DNA of 64,000 bases from Nannochloropsis oceanica. Its lineage: Eukaryota; Sar; Eustigmatophyceae; Eustigmatales; Monodopsidaceae. The stretch is from contig CP038132.1 in the NCBI GenBank assembly GCA_004519485.1, positions 367,001 to 431,000 on the forward strand, given 5' to 3'. Positions 30,927 to 42,780 of the stretch are shown here, one piece after another (position 1 is the stretch's first letter; each line of letters starts with the position of its first letter). A program made the position numbers and the translations under genes. The notes under the pieces were generated by a model. That model was given only the letters and a program-made list of their open reading frames with translations. It was not told the DNA's origin and made no database searches.

Positions 30927-31527
30927 TCAAGGATTGTGACGCGTCAAATACTGCATCATGCAATCGGCTCTAGGAGACAAACGTCATATTAGTCTCTAAG
31001 ACGACTCTTCTTGATAGCTAAGGTTAGCACTCGATCACAGTTCGCAGCAGGGGCTAGAGTGTGGCGTGATCTTCCTGTACAGCGTGTGCCAAAAGGAGTG
31101 CGTGTTGTCAGACTACGAGATGCCTTGACACGTAAGACGATGTTTTGCTTCAAAGGCTCGCCGTTGTTGTGTGCAGCGATGAGGGTTTGTCATCATGACT
31201 TTCGAGTGGATGAGACTCGTTGTGACGCCCTCTTCGTATGATAGCTGTCCTGACTACGCGCTTATTATGTGTCCGTCGTGCTTGCCCTTGTCTGACATAC
31301 CCATTCTTCTTTTCCTGCGCCTACCCCTCCACAGGTTTTCAATAGCAGTAAGGAGGGCCAGCAACGGGCAGCTGCAACAGTAGCGGCAGCCGCACGTGAC
31401 TAGACGCGCAAGGACTTGGACACCACGTGCCTTGTCTTCGAGCATCACTGGTACGCACCTCTGGTTGACCCCCCTTTAGGTAGTTTCTCCTACTTGGCGC
31501 CCACGCCGTGCTCCCTCAGTCGTCACC
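30927..31527. promoter_or_regulatory. Divergent promoter region between isomerase and J-protein
   Basis: 600 bases between two start codons pointing apart. Short frames here have no family look. No specific motif identified. Confidence 0.4.
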
Positions 31528-33098
31528 ATGTCCGCAGGAGACGATGGACTCGTCTCCTTCTTCTTCTACATCCTCTTCGTCTACCCCACCACCTCCTGGA
31601 TCCTCAAACCTGGCCGCTTCCCGAAGAAAACTGGTCTGATGTATGCCATAGGCTTCCTGGCCATTCTGGCTCTTGGGAAGACCTACCTCGAGTTCCAAGA
31701 ACGCGGGCCTAACTATTACAACGAGCTAAACATCAACCGTGCCTCCAGTCCGTTGGAAATCAAAAAGGCCTATAAGAAGATGTCCTTGGAATTACACCCC
31801 GACAAGAACAAGAGCCCAAACGCCGCCGATATGTTTGCGCGGGTCAAGGATGCGTATGACACTTTAATGGACCCTGAATTGAGGGAGGTTTATAATAAAT
31901 TTGGTCCAGAGGGGATCAAGCATAACCGACGTTTCGACGAGACGCAGTTACTCTTGGAGATCGCGGTGTACTACGCGACCTGGGGTATGTTGGCTTTCGT
32001 GTTGACGCTGGGGAAGGCGAGTAGCAGTGCGCGGAACTGGATCTTCACCGGTCAGATCGTCATGTTGATTGCGGAGATATCGTTGATGCTGCAAGAAACG
32101 AAGCTCCCGGGATGGTTGTTGCCGGCTTGGACGGAGCATGAGTTTGTCTTCTTGATGCATTCTTTGTTCCCGGCTTTCATGAATGGATGTCGGTGTCTGG
32201 GTGGGTTTCTGTACGTTGATTTTGACGAGCAGGCAAGGCAGAAAATGGAGCATTTGGATGCGCAAAACAAGGACATATTGTTGGTGTTGAGAGACATCCA
32301 GGTTAACATTCAGTCGATTGCGGTACGTACGGCCAGAACGAACATGTGTCTTCCTCTATGATGTGTTTTGGTCTTTATTTGTGTGATGTGTTTGTGTTGG
32401 GTGGAAGTCGCAGAGAGCATGCGGTGTGTCGTGAACACACGCAGTCAATCGCGGTACGTTCGGGCAGGAGACGAGAGGATTAATCCTCTTAGCGTATCGT
32501 GTGTTTGGATGTTGTTATGTTGCTTGTCGTTTCCTCCTTTCTCCCCTCTGTGTGTATGTGATGAGTCTGTGTGCATGAGGAGCGGTGCGAGAGCGTTTTC
32601 TTTATTCGACCCCCCCTCCTTCTCCCCCCCCTCTTTGGTAATCTATATACAATAGATACGCCGCGCCGCTGCCTTGGCTAACCCCTCTTCCTCCTCCTCT
32701 TCCTCTTCCTCCACCATTGTACCCACCATCCCGCCCTCTTCCTCTTCATCCACCACCACCAACAACTCCAACAACAACTACAACGACAACAACTACAACG
32801 ACAGGTCAGCGGCGGCAGCAGCGGGCTCGGTGGCAGCAGCAGCAGGGGGGCAGGTGGCGGGGGCTCGTCGGCGGCGGGTACGCTAAGCGGTGCTCCCGTG
32901 GTAAAGGCCACGCCAACGGGCAAAATCAAAGAAATGGAAGAAAGGCTGCGCCAGCAACGGGAGCGGTTGGGAGCAGGCGCGGGTAGGGTCTCGGAACCGG
33001 TGAAACCAGCGGCGGTAGCAGGGAGTGGCATGGGCATGTGGTGGGCCATCATTATGTATGTGGTTTTCCACTTTGTCTTCAACAACAGTAGCTCATGA
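31528..33098 (+). CDS. Membrane-anchored J-domain (DnaJ) protein
   Basis: Exon 1 is 31528-32322 (265 codons, donor GTACGT). It has two N-terminal membrane stretches (VSFFFYILFVYPTTSWIL; MYAIGFLAILALGK), a J domain from about residue 63 (YYNELNINRASSPLEIKKAY, the HPD of LELHPDKNK, YDTLMDPELREVYNKFG), and further membrane segments and helices. Exon 2 begins at 32656 in phase 0 (after ACAATAG) with Ser/Asn-rich coding. The most natural C-terminus, a basic helix KIKEMEERLRQQRERL, a membrane anchor MWWAIIMYVVFHFVF and stop at 33096-33098, lies in a different frame, so a further small splice or a length difference between about 32805 and 32890 must exist; a 41-base intron from CAG|GTCAGC would fit. 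The product probably acts at the ER with an HSP70 partner. Confidence 0.75.
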
Positions 33099-33494
33099 GG
33101 GTAGGGAGGGAAGGAGGGGAGGAAGGGGAGGGATGGGATGCTGTGTAGCACTGACGCAAAGTTCACTTGAAGGAAAGGAAGGCGAAATAAGGGAAACAAA
33201 AGAAACGAAAAGACGACAAAGGCTGATGGAAAGACCATTCATTGTCCTCAACCCGCGAAAACGAGACAACTGCAACTGTGGCAGCAACAGCAGCACTTAT
33301 AAAAGCAGCAGCAGCTGCAGCTGCACTTCTTTAACCCCCCTGCTTCTTTTCCTTTTTGCCTCGCGCTAATTTTAATCTTCGAAGTATGAGTCTTTAAATT
33401 AAATGCCTCCTTCCCGATCCCCTTTCCCTCCTCCCTCTCCTTTGAATCCTGGTCCGTTTTCCCCCCTCCCTCCTCCCTCCTCCCCTCCCTCGTC
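33099..33494. other. Intergenic, convergent 3' flanks
   Basis: Shared 3' region of the J-protein and the DUF1295 gene. Contains a CAG/GCA-rich patch near 33280-33325 and CCCT tracts near 33460-33490. No gene seen. Confidence 0.6.
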
Positions 33495-34757
33495 TTAGAA
33501 CCACTCGGGCACCCCTGGGAGAATCGCCGGTGTCCGCTGCATATACACCTTATACATCTTATTATCCTTCCACCTGGCATTTGCCCTTTTCTCCAGCATG
33601 GGCAGGCTAACCTTGTACAATAACAAAACAATGAACGTGGGCCCCATGGCCGCGCACACCCATTCCAACGGTCGGGTGTACGATCCAGAAGCCAACAGGA
33701 ACACTCCAAGGTGCAACGTCATTTCCCCCGCGTAATTCGGATGCCTCGACCAAGACCACAGGCCCGTATTGATGAATTCGTCGCGGTGCTGCCAGTCGTT
33801 CTGCCATTGGTACTTCTGAAAATCCGCCCCCATCTCCACGCCCATGCCTACCAAAAACACAAGCATCCCCACTAAATCGCTTGGAATAGGCCACGCTGGG
33901 TTACGCACTCCCTCCCCTTTCTTCGTCGCACAGATTAAAACAGGCAAGCATGTCAAGAATACCCACAATCCCTGCACACTCCAATATTGAAGAAACAACA
34001 ACGCATCGTGCTTCACAGTGTCAAAACGCGAGTCCTTGCCATGCTGTATGATGCGGGTAAACAAAAAATAACCCAATCGAAACGCCCACACCATAATAAG
34101 GAGCGAGGCCATCTGTTGGCGGGGGTGTGGAGGCCATGCGCCGGCATACAGACTCAAAAATATGGTGGCAAGGAAAGTCAGGGAACCGGTCAAGTCGTAG
34201 AAAAACTCCGTCTTCCATTTGAAGGCGGGAATGAAAGCCAGCCACTGGATGCCCAGGCAAAAGAAAGCGAGTTTTTCCAAACCGAACGGCAAGGCGACGG
34301 CTTGCATGAAGCCGGCCACGCCGAGGATGGAAACAAGCTGGAGAAGTGTGAGACGGAGGGGGCGGAGTGAGGGAGGCAGTTGGGACCCGAGTGAGAAAGG
34401 GAAGGCGAGCATGTATGGGAATTGACGAGACTGTGCTGGCTGCTTGTGGAGAAGAGCGAACGGGGGACGAGGCAGGATTTTCGCTTCCTGTGGACGCAAA
34501 CTCACGTGTGTGCCTTGGAAAGGTGGGCCATGCTGGGCGATGAAGCAGAAGCTCGATGAAGGTAAGGGGAGAGGGGGAAGACAAGAGCTTGGAGTATAGG
34601 CGCTTACCTTGAACATGCCGGCAAATTTCAATAGCTGCAAAAAAGAGAGAGATATGCCTGTGTAGGTCTAGGAAGTATGTGAAACCAGCGCGTGGGCGTA
34701 GAGCAAGGGACGTGTGACAAAAAAGCATACCAAACCGTTGCAGTTGACCCTCATCAT
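33495..34757 (-). CDS. DUF1295 / steroid 5-alpha-reductase-like membrane protein
   Basis: Multi-pass membrane protein of the DUF1295 family, related to steroid reductases and isoprenylcysteine methyltransferases; substrate unknown. The main exon ends at 33495 and includes FLFTRIIQHGKDSRFD, LQYWSVQGLWVFL, NDWQHRDEFINTGLWSWSRHPNYAGEM (family signature, read in parts) and MLEKRANARWKDNKMYKVYM. Upstream, two tiny exons fit perfectly in phase 0: 34757-34731 (MMRVNCNGL) and 34634-34608 (LLKFAGMFK), each exactly 27 bases, with donors GTATGC and GTAAGC and a CTTTTTTGCAG acceptor. The start of the third exon is not fixed; in-phase acceptors exist after CGCCCAG near 34538, CCACAG near 34490 and CAGCACAG near 34435. 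The domain identity is firm, the N-terminus provisional. Confidence 0.8.
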
Positions 34758-35038
34758 GAACGTATGTTTGGAACCGCGCATCGCTTCCGCTTCCTTACCT
34801 ATGATCGTCACCACACATCCCATCCACACACAACAACACAGATCACAAGCCAAGATCACCCTGCCAGGCATGCTTGATGGCCTGAGGACACGACGACGCA
34901 CCTAGAAGGCCGCCCAGGCAGGAGGTCGCTCACACACAACCACACCAGGGCATAATACTTCGGCGGGTTTTCCTAAAACACGCTGTGCCGAGGCAACATT
35001 AGCAGCGCACGACATCCGGTCACGCGCATCCTACGGGG
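34758..35038. promoter_or_regulatory. Divergent promoter between DUF1295 gene and SUMO protease
   Basis: 280 bases separating two start codons pointing apart; contains AC-rich runs near 34820-34840 and 34930-34950. No specific motif identified. Confidence 0.35.
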
Positions 35039-38000
35039 ATGCATAAGCAAACAAGCAAGCTCAATAAGACACATGAGGATGATTGGGGGGCGAGCGACCG
35101 CGAGGTGTACAGGCACATCCCTCCCTCCGTAGTCATGGCCGCCAACAGCATCCCATTCCCAGCAGCGCCGCTCAACGGAGGTGAAAGAGGAGGAGGCGGC
35201 GGTGGCGGTGGAAACGGGGCCAATTGTGGGGGGAAGAAGAAGGGTCATTTTGGTCTGGAGGGTTCGGTGGGTCTACAGGCGGCTCCTGCCCCATCGATCA
35301 TTGGTGGTGCGAGGGGAGGGGGCAACGGAGGCTATGGGGGGGGGGGGGGGGGGGAAGAGGTGGTGGGGGAGGGCGAGGTCGTGGTAATTCAAGTTTGAAT
35401 TCATTCGCCGGAATTCGTTCAATGGGCCGAAGCGCTTCGGCTCTTACAGGCAATGCCATGGCTCAAGGGTACCAACATCGTCAGCGGCAGCTGAATTGTA
35501 CGTACTTCTACCTTTCCCTCTCTCCCTCCCTCCCTCCCTCCCTCCCTCCCCCCTCTTTTCGTCTCTCTACATCACCTGGCAACACAACACGTTCCTTGGT
35601 CTCACTCATTCGTCCAAATTCATATCTCCCTTTCCCCTCCCCCCCCAAACGCCAGCCGGACCACACCCAACCCGACCAGGCGGAAAGGTGTCGGCGGTCC
35701 GCACCGGCTCCCTCGAACTGGCGGCCACCTCTGCACAATTGAACCGACAAGGAAAGAAAGGGGGAGGAGGAGGAGGAGGAGGAGGAGGAGGAGGAGGAGG
35801 AGGAGGAGGAGGAGGAGGAGGAGGAGGAGGAGGAGGAGGAGGAGGAGGAGGAGGAGGAGGAGGAGGAGGAGGAGGAGGAAGGGGGATACGCCCGCAGTCT
35901 CTTCAACTCCCACAGGGGCAATGGGCGAGCGCGCGAGATCCGATGAAGGGAGGAGTAGGAGGAGGAGGAGAAGGAGAAAGAGAAGGAGAGGGAGGGTCTC
36001 GCCTCGGTCGTTCAGCTCCACAGGCCAGAGAAATGATGGCCAGCCTGATCTCTCGCAGTCAGCAGAGCCTGGACAAGGAGGAGGAGGTGGAGGAGGTGGA
36101 GGTGAACGGGGGAGGGCAGAGGAGGAGGGCGGGTGCATTAGACGCGTTGTTTGGAGTGGGGAAGAGGCACGTTCCGAGAAAGGTGCAGAATGGGCAGCAT
36201 GGAGATCGGTGGGGGGTAGGGAGGGAGGACGAGGTGGAGGACCCTCCGCCTCGTCCTCCCTCGGGCCCTGATCGTGGTGGTGGGAGGAAGGGTGCCGGTG
36301 GCAAGCAGCCGCAGCAGCAGCAGCCGCAGCAGAAGAAAAAGAAGACGAAGCAGCAGCAGCCGCAGCAGCAGCTGGACAGTATCGGGGCGATAGACCTGGT
36401 GTCGAGCGACGAGGAGGAGGCGGAGGCGCTGAAGGAAGGAGAGGGGGGAGGGAGGGAGGGAGGAAAGGAGGGACAGGGGCCCTTGAGAAATGTATGCCTA
36501 AGGAGCGACGTGGTCTTCACCGGGACGGTGGCTTCAGGTAGGTAAATGGAGGGAGGGAGGGAGGGAGGGAGGGAGGGAGGGAGGGAGGGAGGGGGGGGCG
36601 CGTAAACGGTCGTCACGAGGATCGTGGGAAAGTCAGGGAAGAAGGAGGCGCTCATCTCTCGTTTCTCATATTTCTGGGATGGGGTGTTTCTCGCTCTCCC
36701 GCGTTTGAATGCCCGACCTCCTTCGCCCGCCCTCCCGCCGCCTCATGCGCATTTTACCCTCCCCCCTTCCCCGTTAGATTGCACCGCAAGCGACACGCCA
36801 TCGTCGATCGCAGGAGCAGTAGCTGCAGCATCAGTAGCAGCAGCAGGAGGCACAGGAACGAACCACATCCGTTGGGATGAATGGTACGTGGAGGTGGGGC
36901 TTTGAACTCCCCTTGTTCTCCCTCTCTCTTTGGCTCACTCTCTAACTTTCTGGAGCTCTCTCTCAAACTCTATCTCTATCTCTCCCTCTTTCTTCCCTTT
37001 CTTTCTATCTGTCGCTCCCTTATTCTCTCACTCCACTCTCCATCCCTTTCTCCCTTCTATCCATTCCATTTTCCTCGTATCTCCCCCCCCTCCCGTCCCT
37101 CATTCCCAAGCATACCTCTCCCTCCTTCCCTCCCTCCCTTCCTCCTTTCCTTCCAGGCCGCTCTTCAACTGTTCATTAAAAGTGGATACATTCAACCGGA
37201 AGGTCGTCATCTCCTGGGGCCCAACCGAGACGAATGGTACTTGCCTTCCCTCCCTCCCTCTCTCCCTTCCACCCACCGGTTATATGCGTCTATATTGTTC
37301 TTACTCACCCTTCCTTCTCTTTGCATCCCCTTCCTCCCTCCCTCTCTCCCTTCCACCCACCGGTTATACGCGTCTATATTGTTCTTACTCACCCTTCCTT
37401 CTCTTTGCATCCCCTTCCTCCCTCCCTCCCCCCCAGCGCCGGTCCTCCGCGGGGAGAAGCTCCTCTCTTTCCAACACATCGATGCCTTCCATGTCCATGG
37501 CCCATACGCCGAATTGAACGGTCGGTGCCTCCTCCTCCTCCACCACCACCACCACGACCACAGCAGCAGTGCCGGTCCCTCTTCAACCCTCGCTGGTGGA
37601 CTCTCCGCGTGCCCCCCTTCCCGCCCTCCCTCCCTCCGCCTCCTCGCCCTCCCCTTCCATCCCCTCGACAGGGCGGGCAAGACCCAAGCCGGTCTGAGAA
37701 ACATCCTACCAGTCACCAACCGCGAAAATCTGCAGATATTGCAAGCGCACATGGAGACGGAGAAGGAGGGGGGAGCGGTGGGGTGGTTTCGTCTGTGGAG
37801 CGAGGTGGAGGGTGCGATGAGATCGGAAGTGCAGGAGGTCATGGCTCATATTGCCTCCAGGCAGGGGACGAGGACAGCCCGCGAGCTGCTCAAGGAAGTC
37901 AGGAAAGAGATCGATGGCGACGAAGCGGGAGGAGGGGAAGATGGAGAAGGGGGAACAGCAGGAGGAGAAGGGAACCCATGGGTCCGTCGGTCGTCTCGGC

Positions 38001-41000
38001 GGAGCACCCGAGAGTCAAGCAAGGAAGGTTTGTATAAGTATAGGGATGCGGGTGGGAGGTTGTTGCCGGGGGAGGGGGAGGAAGCACGGTTATTATTCAA
38101 ATTTCCGTTTTACCGGGACGCGGCGGACCGGGTGTCAATCACGACGTTGGATAGGGAGAGGATTCAACCCGGGGAGTTCCTGAACGACAGTGTGATTGAT
38201 TTTTACTTCAAATTTTTCCTGGTGGAGCGGCTGCGAGAACGGTTGGTGAAGAAGGAGGGGGAGAGGAGGAAGAGGAGGACGGAGATGAGGGAGGGGGGGA
38301 AAGGATCGAGACGGGTAGTTGAGGAGGGGCAAGAGGGAGGGCAGGAGGATGGGAAGGGACGGAATTTTTTCCTTCTCCAGGGGAAGGAAGAGGTGGAGGG
38401 AGAGGAGGAGGAGGAGCATGAACGAGTGTGGAGAGAGGTCTACGTGTTCTCAACTCATTTTTATTCAAAGCTGACCGAAGTGCCTTTGGTCGTGCGGGTG
38501 CCATCCAAGCAGCAGCAGCAGCAGCAGCAGCATATGGGGTTGGCGTTGTCGGTGGAAAGGAGGAAGGGGGGGAAGCAAGGGAGGCAGAAGGCGAAGGAGA
38601 AGAGTGGATTGTCGGTGGAGGTGGAGGGAGGGGAGGATGATAAGGAGGATATTGGCGTTCTGATGGAGGCCGAGAAGAAGTTGAAGGAGAAGGGGAGGAT
38701 TACCGAGGGAGAAGAGGTGAAGGAGGAGAAAGAGGAGAAAGAGGAGGAGAGTAAAGAGTCCGTCGCGACAGCGGCAGCTGCAGGAGCACCCGCTTCTTCT
38801 ACTCAGTCCACACAGTCACGCACCGCCAGCACTACATGCACGGGTAGCAGCAGCAGCAGCAGCAGCAGGAGCCATACCGACGGTCATGGTCAAACACAAG
38901 ACGCAGAAGAAGAAGAGGAGAAAGAAGAAGCCGCCTCACGTCCACTGACCGCCCCCGAACGCCGCGCTCTCAAAGAGGAGGAGAAGCACGCCTCAGCGCA
39001 TGCTTTGGTTGCCCGCTGGACAAAACACCTCGACCTCTTTAGCAAAAAGATGGTTTTCATCCCCATTAATGAGGCCCTCCACTGGTCCCTCGCCGTCCTC
39101 TGTAACCTTGACCAAGTCCACCGGCTCGTCAAACCTCCTCCTCCTCCTCCTCGTCCTTGTCCTCGTCCTCACGCTGGTGTTTCTGCGGGTGTTGCTGGTA
39201 GTGGTCTGGCGACACGACTGCGGCGATCGCGCAAGTCGGCGTGGGGGGAGGAAGAGGAGGAGGAAGAAGGAGGGAGGGAAGGAGGAGACGCAGATACCTT
39301 GGAAGACGTCGCGAAGAAGGCGGAGGGAGAGTTCAAGTCAAAGCAAAAGACAAAGCTAATGATGACGAAGACGATGTCAACGAACACCACTACTACCAAG
39401 GAGGGAAAGAAGGAGGGAGGGAGGGAGGGCGGGCTGGAGGACGAGGCGGCGAGGGAGTTTATGGCGAGCCCAAGTCCACCCTCGCAGCCTCTTAGTCAGG
39501 ATTTTGGAGATCCACCCACGGTCTTAGAGCGTGAAGGGGAGGGAGGGAAGGAGGAGGAGGGGATTGAGAAGAAGAAGAAGAAAAAGAAGAAGAGGAAGAA
39601 GAGGCGGTCGTCGGCTGAGCTTGAGGGGTTGGATGGTGGAAGGGAGGGAGGAAAGAGGGAGGAGAAAGCGATGAAAATGGCGGGAAGTGATGCAGAAGGT
39701 GCGGAGGAGAAGAGGAAGGCGCTGAATGATATCTTTTCAATAGGCCCTTGGCCTTCTGCGGGGGAGGAGGAGAGAAAGAAGCGTGAGAAGGGGAAGGATG
39801 AAGAGGAGGAGGAGGAGGAGGGGGAGGAGGAGGAGGGGAAGGTGCACATCTTGAGCGATGATCAAGAAGTCGACGGCCATCGGGTGACGGACGAGAAGGA
39901 CGAGAAGGAGGAAAAAGGGGGAGGAAGAGAAGAAGAGAAAGGGCTCGGCAGCCGGCCTTGTATCGTCTTCATGGACTCCCTCTCCGCCCACCGGACCGAC
40001 AAGATCCACACTGCCCTCCTCCACTACCTAAGGCAAGAATGGAAAAACCGCAAAGCCCCCCCTTCCGACCTCTCTTCCTCCCGTTCCATTCCCAACATGC
40101 CCTACATCACCAAGGAGACCTTTCCCATCGTCAAGCCCCGCGTCCCTACGCAGGACAATTCGTGTGACTGTGGCGTTTTCGTGCTTAAATACGGCGAGAT
40201 GATGCTCACGGACGTGCTGCCCACACTGGAAATGTGGACCCAGGAGGGGTTGAAGACTCAGCTACGGGATTATATCAAGCATGATGCGTTCAGTCAGGAG
40301 GACGTGAGGATGATGAGGGAGGAGTTGAGAGAGGTCTTTGAACGGTTGGAGGGAGAGTATGCAAGGGGAGATGGGATGGGGGTGGGCGTGGATCAGAAGG
40401 GAGGGAAGGCGGATCGCGGGGAAAAGAAGAAGGAGGCAGAAGGGGAGAGCAAGCAACAGGAGGGGGGGAAGAAGAAGGGACTAGACGGAGGGAAGTGGGA
40501 AGAGGAGGAGGCCGAGGAGGAAGGGAGAGAGAAGGAGGAGGAGAAGAAAGAGGGCAAGGAGGAAGAGGAGGAGGAGGAGGAAGAGGGGGCGGTGTCCTCG
40601 TTGACGCAGGTATTAGAGATGCGGACCGGGGAGGAAGAAGAAAATACTTTGGAAGGGGGGAGGGAAAAGGAGTGTGTGAAAAACAAAGAGGAGAAGGAGG
40701 AGAAGAAGCAGAAGAAAAAAAAGGAGGAGAAGAAGGAGGAGAAAAGGGAGGAGGAGGAGGAGATGGAGGTGGGGAAGGAGGAAGCGAGCAAGAAGAGGAA
40801 GGAGACATATGCGGAGAAAGAAAATGGTGATGAAGAGGAGAAAGGGCAGGAGGAGGAGGAGGAGGAGGAGGAGGAGGAGGAGGAGGAGGAGGACACTGTA
40901 GGGGTGCCTGACTCTAGTTGTGATGAGCGGGAGAACGAGTCACAGCTTCCCTTTCCAAGAGCGATTGAGGGGAAGAAGATTGACAAGAAGGAGGAGGAGG

Positions 41001-41157
41001 AGGAGGAGGAGGATGAGGATGACACTGTAGGGGTGCCTGACTCTAGTTGTGATGAGCGGGAGAACGAGTCACAGCTTCCCTTTCCAAGAACGATTGAGGG
41101 GAAGAAGATTGACAAGAAGAAGAAGAAGGAGGAGGAGGAGGAGGAGGAGGAGGAGGA

Positions 41158-41193
<36 letters not shown>

Positions 41194-42070
41194 GCAGCAG
41201 CAGCAGCAGCAGCAACAGCAACAGCAGCAACAGCGGCGGAAGAAGAGGAAAAGGAGGAAAAGGAAGAAAAGGAAGGGGGAAGAGACAGGAAAGGGGGAGG
41301 AAGAGGAGGAGGACACGAATGAGGAAGAGATGGAAGAGGACGAAGAAGGATGCGAGGAGAAAACAGATGACGGTTCCTGTGTCATACATTCGCCGGTCGT
41401 TCGCCCTTGCCCCACACAGCCATCCGTCCCTCCTCCCCTTCCTCCTCTCTCCCGTCCTCCTTCCTGCCGTGCCCGCTCGTCCGTCGAGTCCATCAGCCTT
41501 CTACCACAAGCACAGAGCCTACCGTCTTCTCCCCCTAACCCCCCCCCTTCCTCCTCCTTTGCCCGGAATGGTGCTGGTGCTGGTGGGTCGGCCTTTTCGT
41601 CTTTTTCCTGCTCGCCTGCTGGTTGTCGTGCAGTGGAAGCAGCAGCAGCAGCAGGAGGTGGAGGAGGAGAGATCGCAAAGACATTTCATGGCTACCTGGA
41701 CGAGGAGGAGGGAGAGGAGGAGGAGGAGGGAGAGGGCGAGAAGGGGGCTGGGGGGGAAGGGATTGAAGGGGGCAGCAGTCCAGAGAATAAGAGGAAGAGA
41801 AGGAAGATAGCCAGGAAAAGAAGGCCCCGGAAGAAGAAGAAGGAGGAGGCGCTTGTTGTGGTTGCTGCGGGTGCTGGTGCTCCTTCAATTTCTCCTCTTC
41901 CTTCTCGGTCAGGAGGAATCGGAGGAGCTGGAGGAAGAGAGGGAGGGATGAATTTGGAAGATGACGGGTTGAGTGAGTTGGTTGACCTATCAACTTCTCC
42001 CTTCTCTTCTCGGATTGGTGGTGGTAGGAAGGGGATGGGTGACGTGGAGGAGTTTCTTGGAAGGAGTTGA
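35039..42070 (+). CDS. Very large ULP2/SENP6-7-type SUMO protease
   Basis: Cysteine protease that removes SUMO or SUMO chains; nuclear by family. Five exons: 35039 (or ATG 35135)-35497, 35656-36537, 36778-36883, 37157-37236 and 37437-42070, phases 1, 1, 2, 1, about 2050 residues. Exon 1 needs a one-base length change in a 19-G run (35336-35354) to stay in frame. Exons 3-5 encode a PH-like patch (PLFNCSLKVDTFNRKVVISW). The protease begins at ISITTLDRERIQPGEFLNDS-like sequence (ITTLDRERIQPGEFLNDSVI), with catalytic His in NEALHWSLAVL (39080), Asp in VFMDSLSA (39974) and Gln/Cys in PTQDNSCDCGVFVLKY (40151, 40169). About 298 residues separate His from Asp, against fewer than 20 in compact ULPs, and other acidic/Lys inserts split the domain. 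A run of about 40 Gly is near 35765-35880. The tail is extremely Glu/Lys/Gln-rich and carries a 99-base duplication. Confidence 0.88.
35336..35354 (+). repeat. Run of 19 G inside exon 1 of the SUMO protease gene
   Basis: The frame before the run (GGARGGGNGGYGG) and the frame after it (GRGGGGGRGRGNSSLNSF) are clearly one Gly/Arg-rich segment but differ by one base in register. Either the assembly has miscounted the run or the allele really carries a shifted length. Confidence 0.8.
37244..37411 (+). repeat. 84-base tandem duplication within an intron
   Basis: In the fourth intron of the SUMO protease gene, the segment containing ccacccaccggttatatgcg recurs 84 bases later with a single visible difference (atgcg to acgcg). 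Near-identity points to a recent duplication. Confidence 0.85.
40892..41119 (+). repeat. 99-base in-frame duplication in the protease tail
   Basis: Copies at 40892-40990 and 41021-41119 encode DTVGVPDSSCDERENESQLP and its continuation to KKIDKK, differing at one codon (Ala to Thr, gcg to acg). They are separated by 30 bases of GAG-rich sequence. Length is a multiple of three, so the frame is kept. Confidence 0.95.
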
Positions 42071-42780
42071 AGAAGAGAAGAGAAAAGAGGCTTCAGGTAG
42101 AAAACATGTCGTTTCAATTTTGAGTGGTTCATAGGAGGCGGAGGAGGAGGCGGAGGAGGAGGCGGAGGAAGAGGCGGAGGAAGAGGGGGAGGAAAGAGAT
42201 AAAAAAGATGCAAGGCCCATGAAAAGTGTACGATATGAGCGGTAGGATCAAAACAGCAATTTCCAAAAGTGCGTATTCGACACAGACAGTGAGAGCTAGG
42301 GAGAAATTTTAGGATGTATGTGTAAGAAGAAGTTAGGCTTAGCTATGTACAAAAGCAAGTGGGAAGATGACAAAAATTGAATGCCAAGCACGCTGGCGAA
42401 AAATGGAGAGGTTTACAGCAGCAAGACATCGCAAAAAAGTACCGAATAAAGGCGACGCTGTGTATATAACAAAACAAGCATCAGAACAAAATTATGTCGG
42501 GAATAGTATTCTCATTCGCTCCTTTCGCCTTTTTTTAAATTTTATCTGCGGGGTTCTCCCAACGAAACAAGCACCCTCTCTCTCTGGATGGCAAATTTTG
42601 GTCATACTATACAAGCATGAACACACAGAGGAGTCCTGCTTGGGTTCATTCTTCTCGTTTTTTTCTGCCTTTGTCAATCTCTTCCGGTACTTTTCCTCGT
42701 GCAATAATTACTTTTCTTCACCTCTCGCTCTAAAATTCAGGCCGTATCTCACCTCTCCTCATTTGCTGCATTCCTTCCCC
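42071..42780. other. Intergenic, convergent 3' flanks
   Basis: Shared 3' region of the SUMO protease and MAK5. Starts with a GGCGGAGGA tandem patch (about 42130-42190), then AT-richer sequence. A frame from 42367 has ATG but no family look and overlaps the MAK5 end antisense. Confidence 0.55.

Noticed and set aside
35508-35921. Poly-Ser minus-strand frame opposite the GGA run
   Set aside because: Simple-repeat shadow of the poly-Gly coding tract in exon 2 of the SUMO protease.
40393-41493. 366-codon Ser/Phe/Cys-rich minus-strand frame
   Set aside because: Pure antisense of the GAG/CAG-rich tail of the SUMO protease; no domain.
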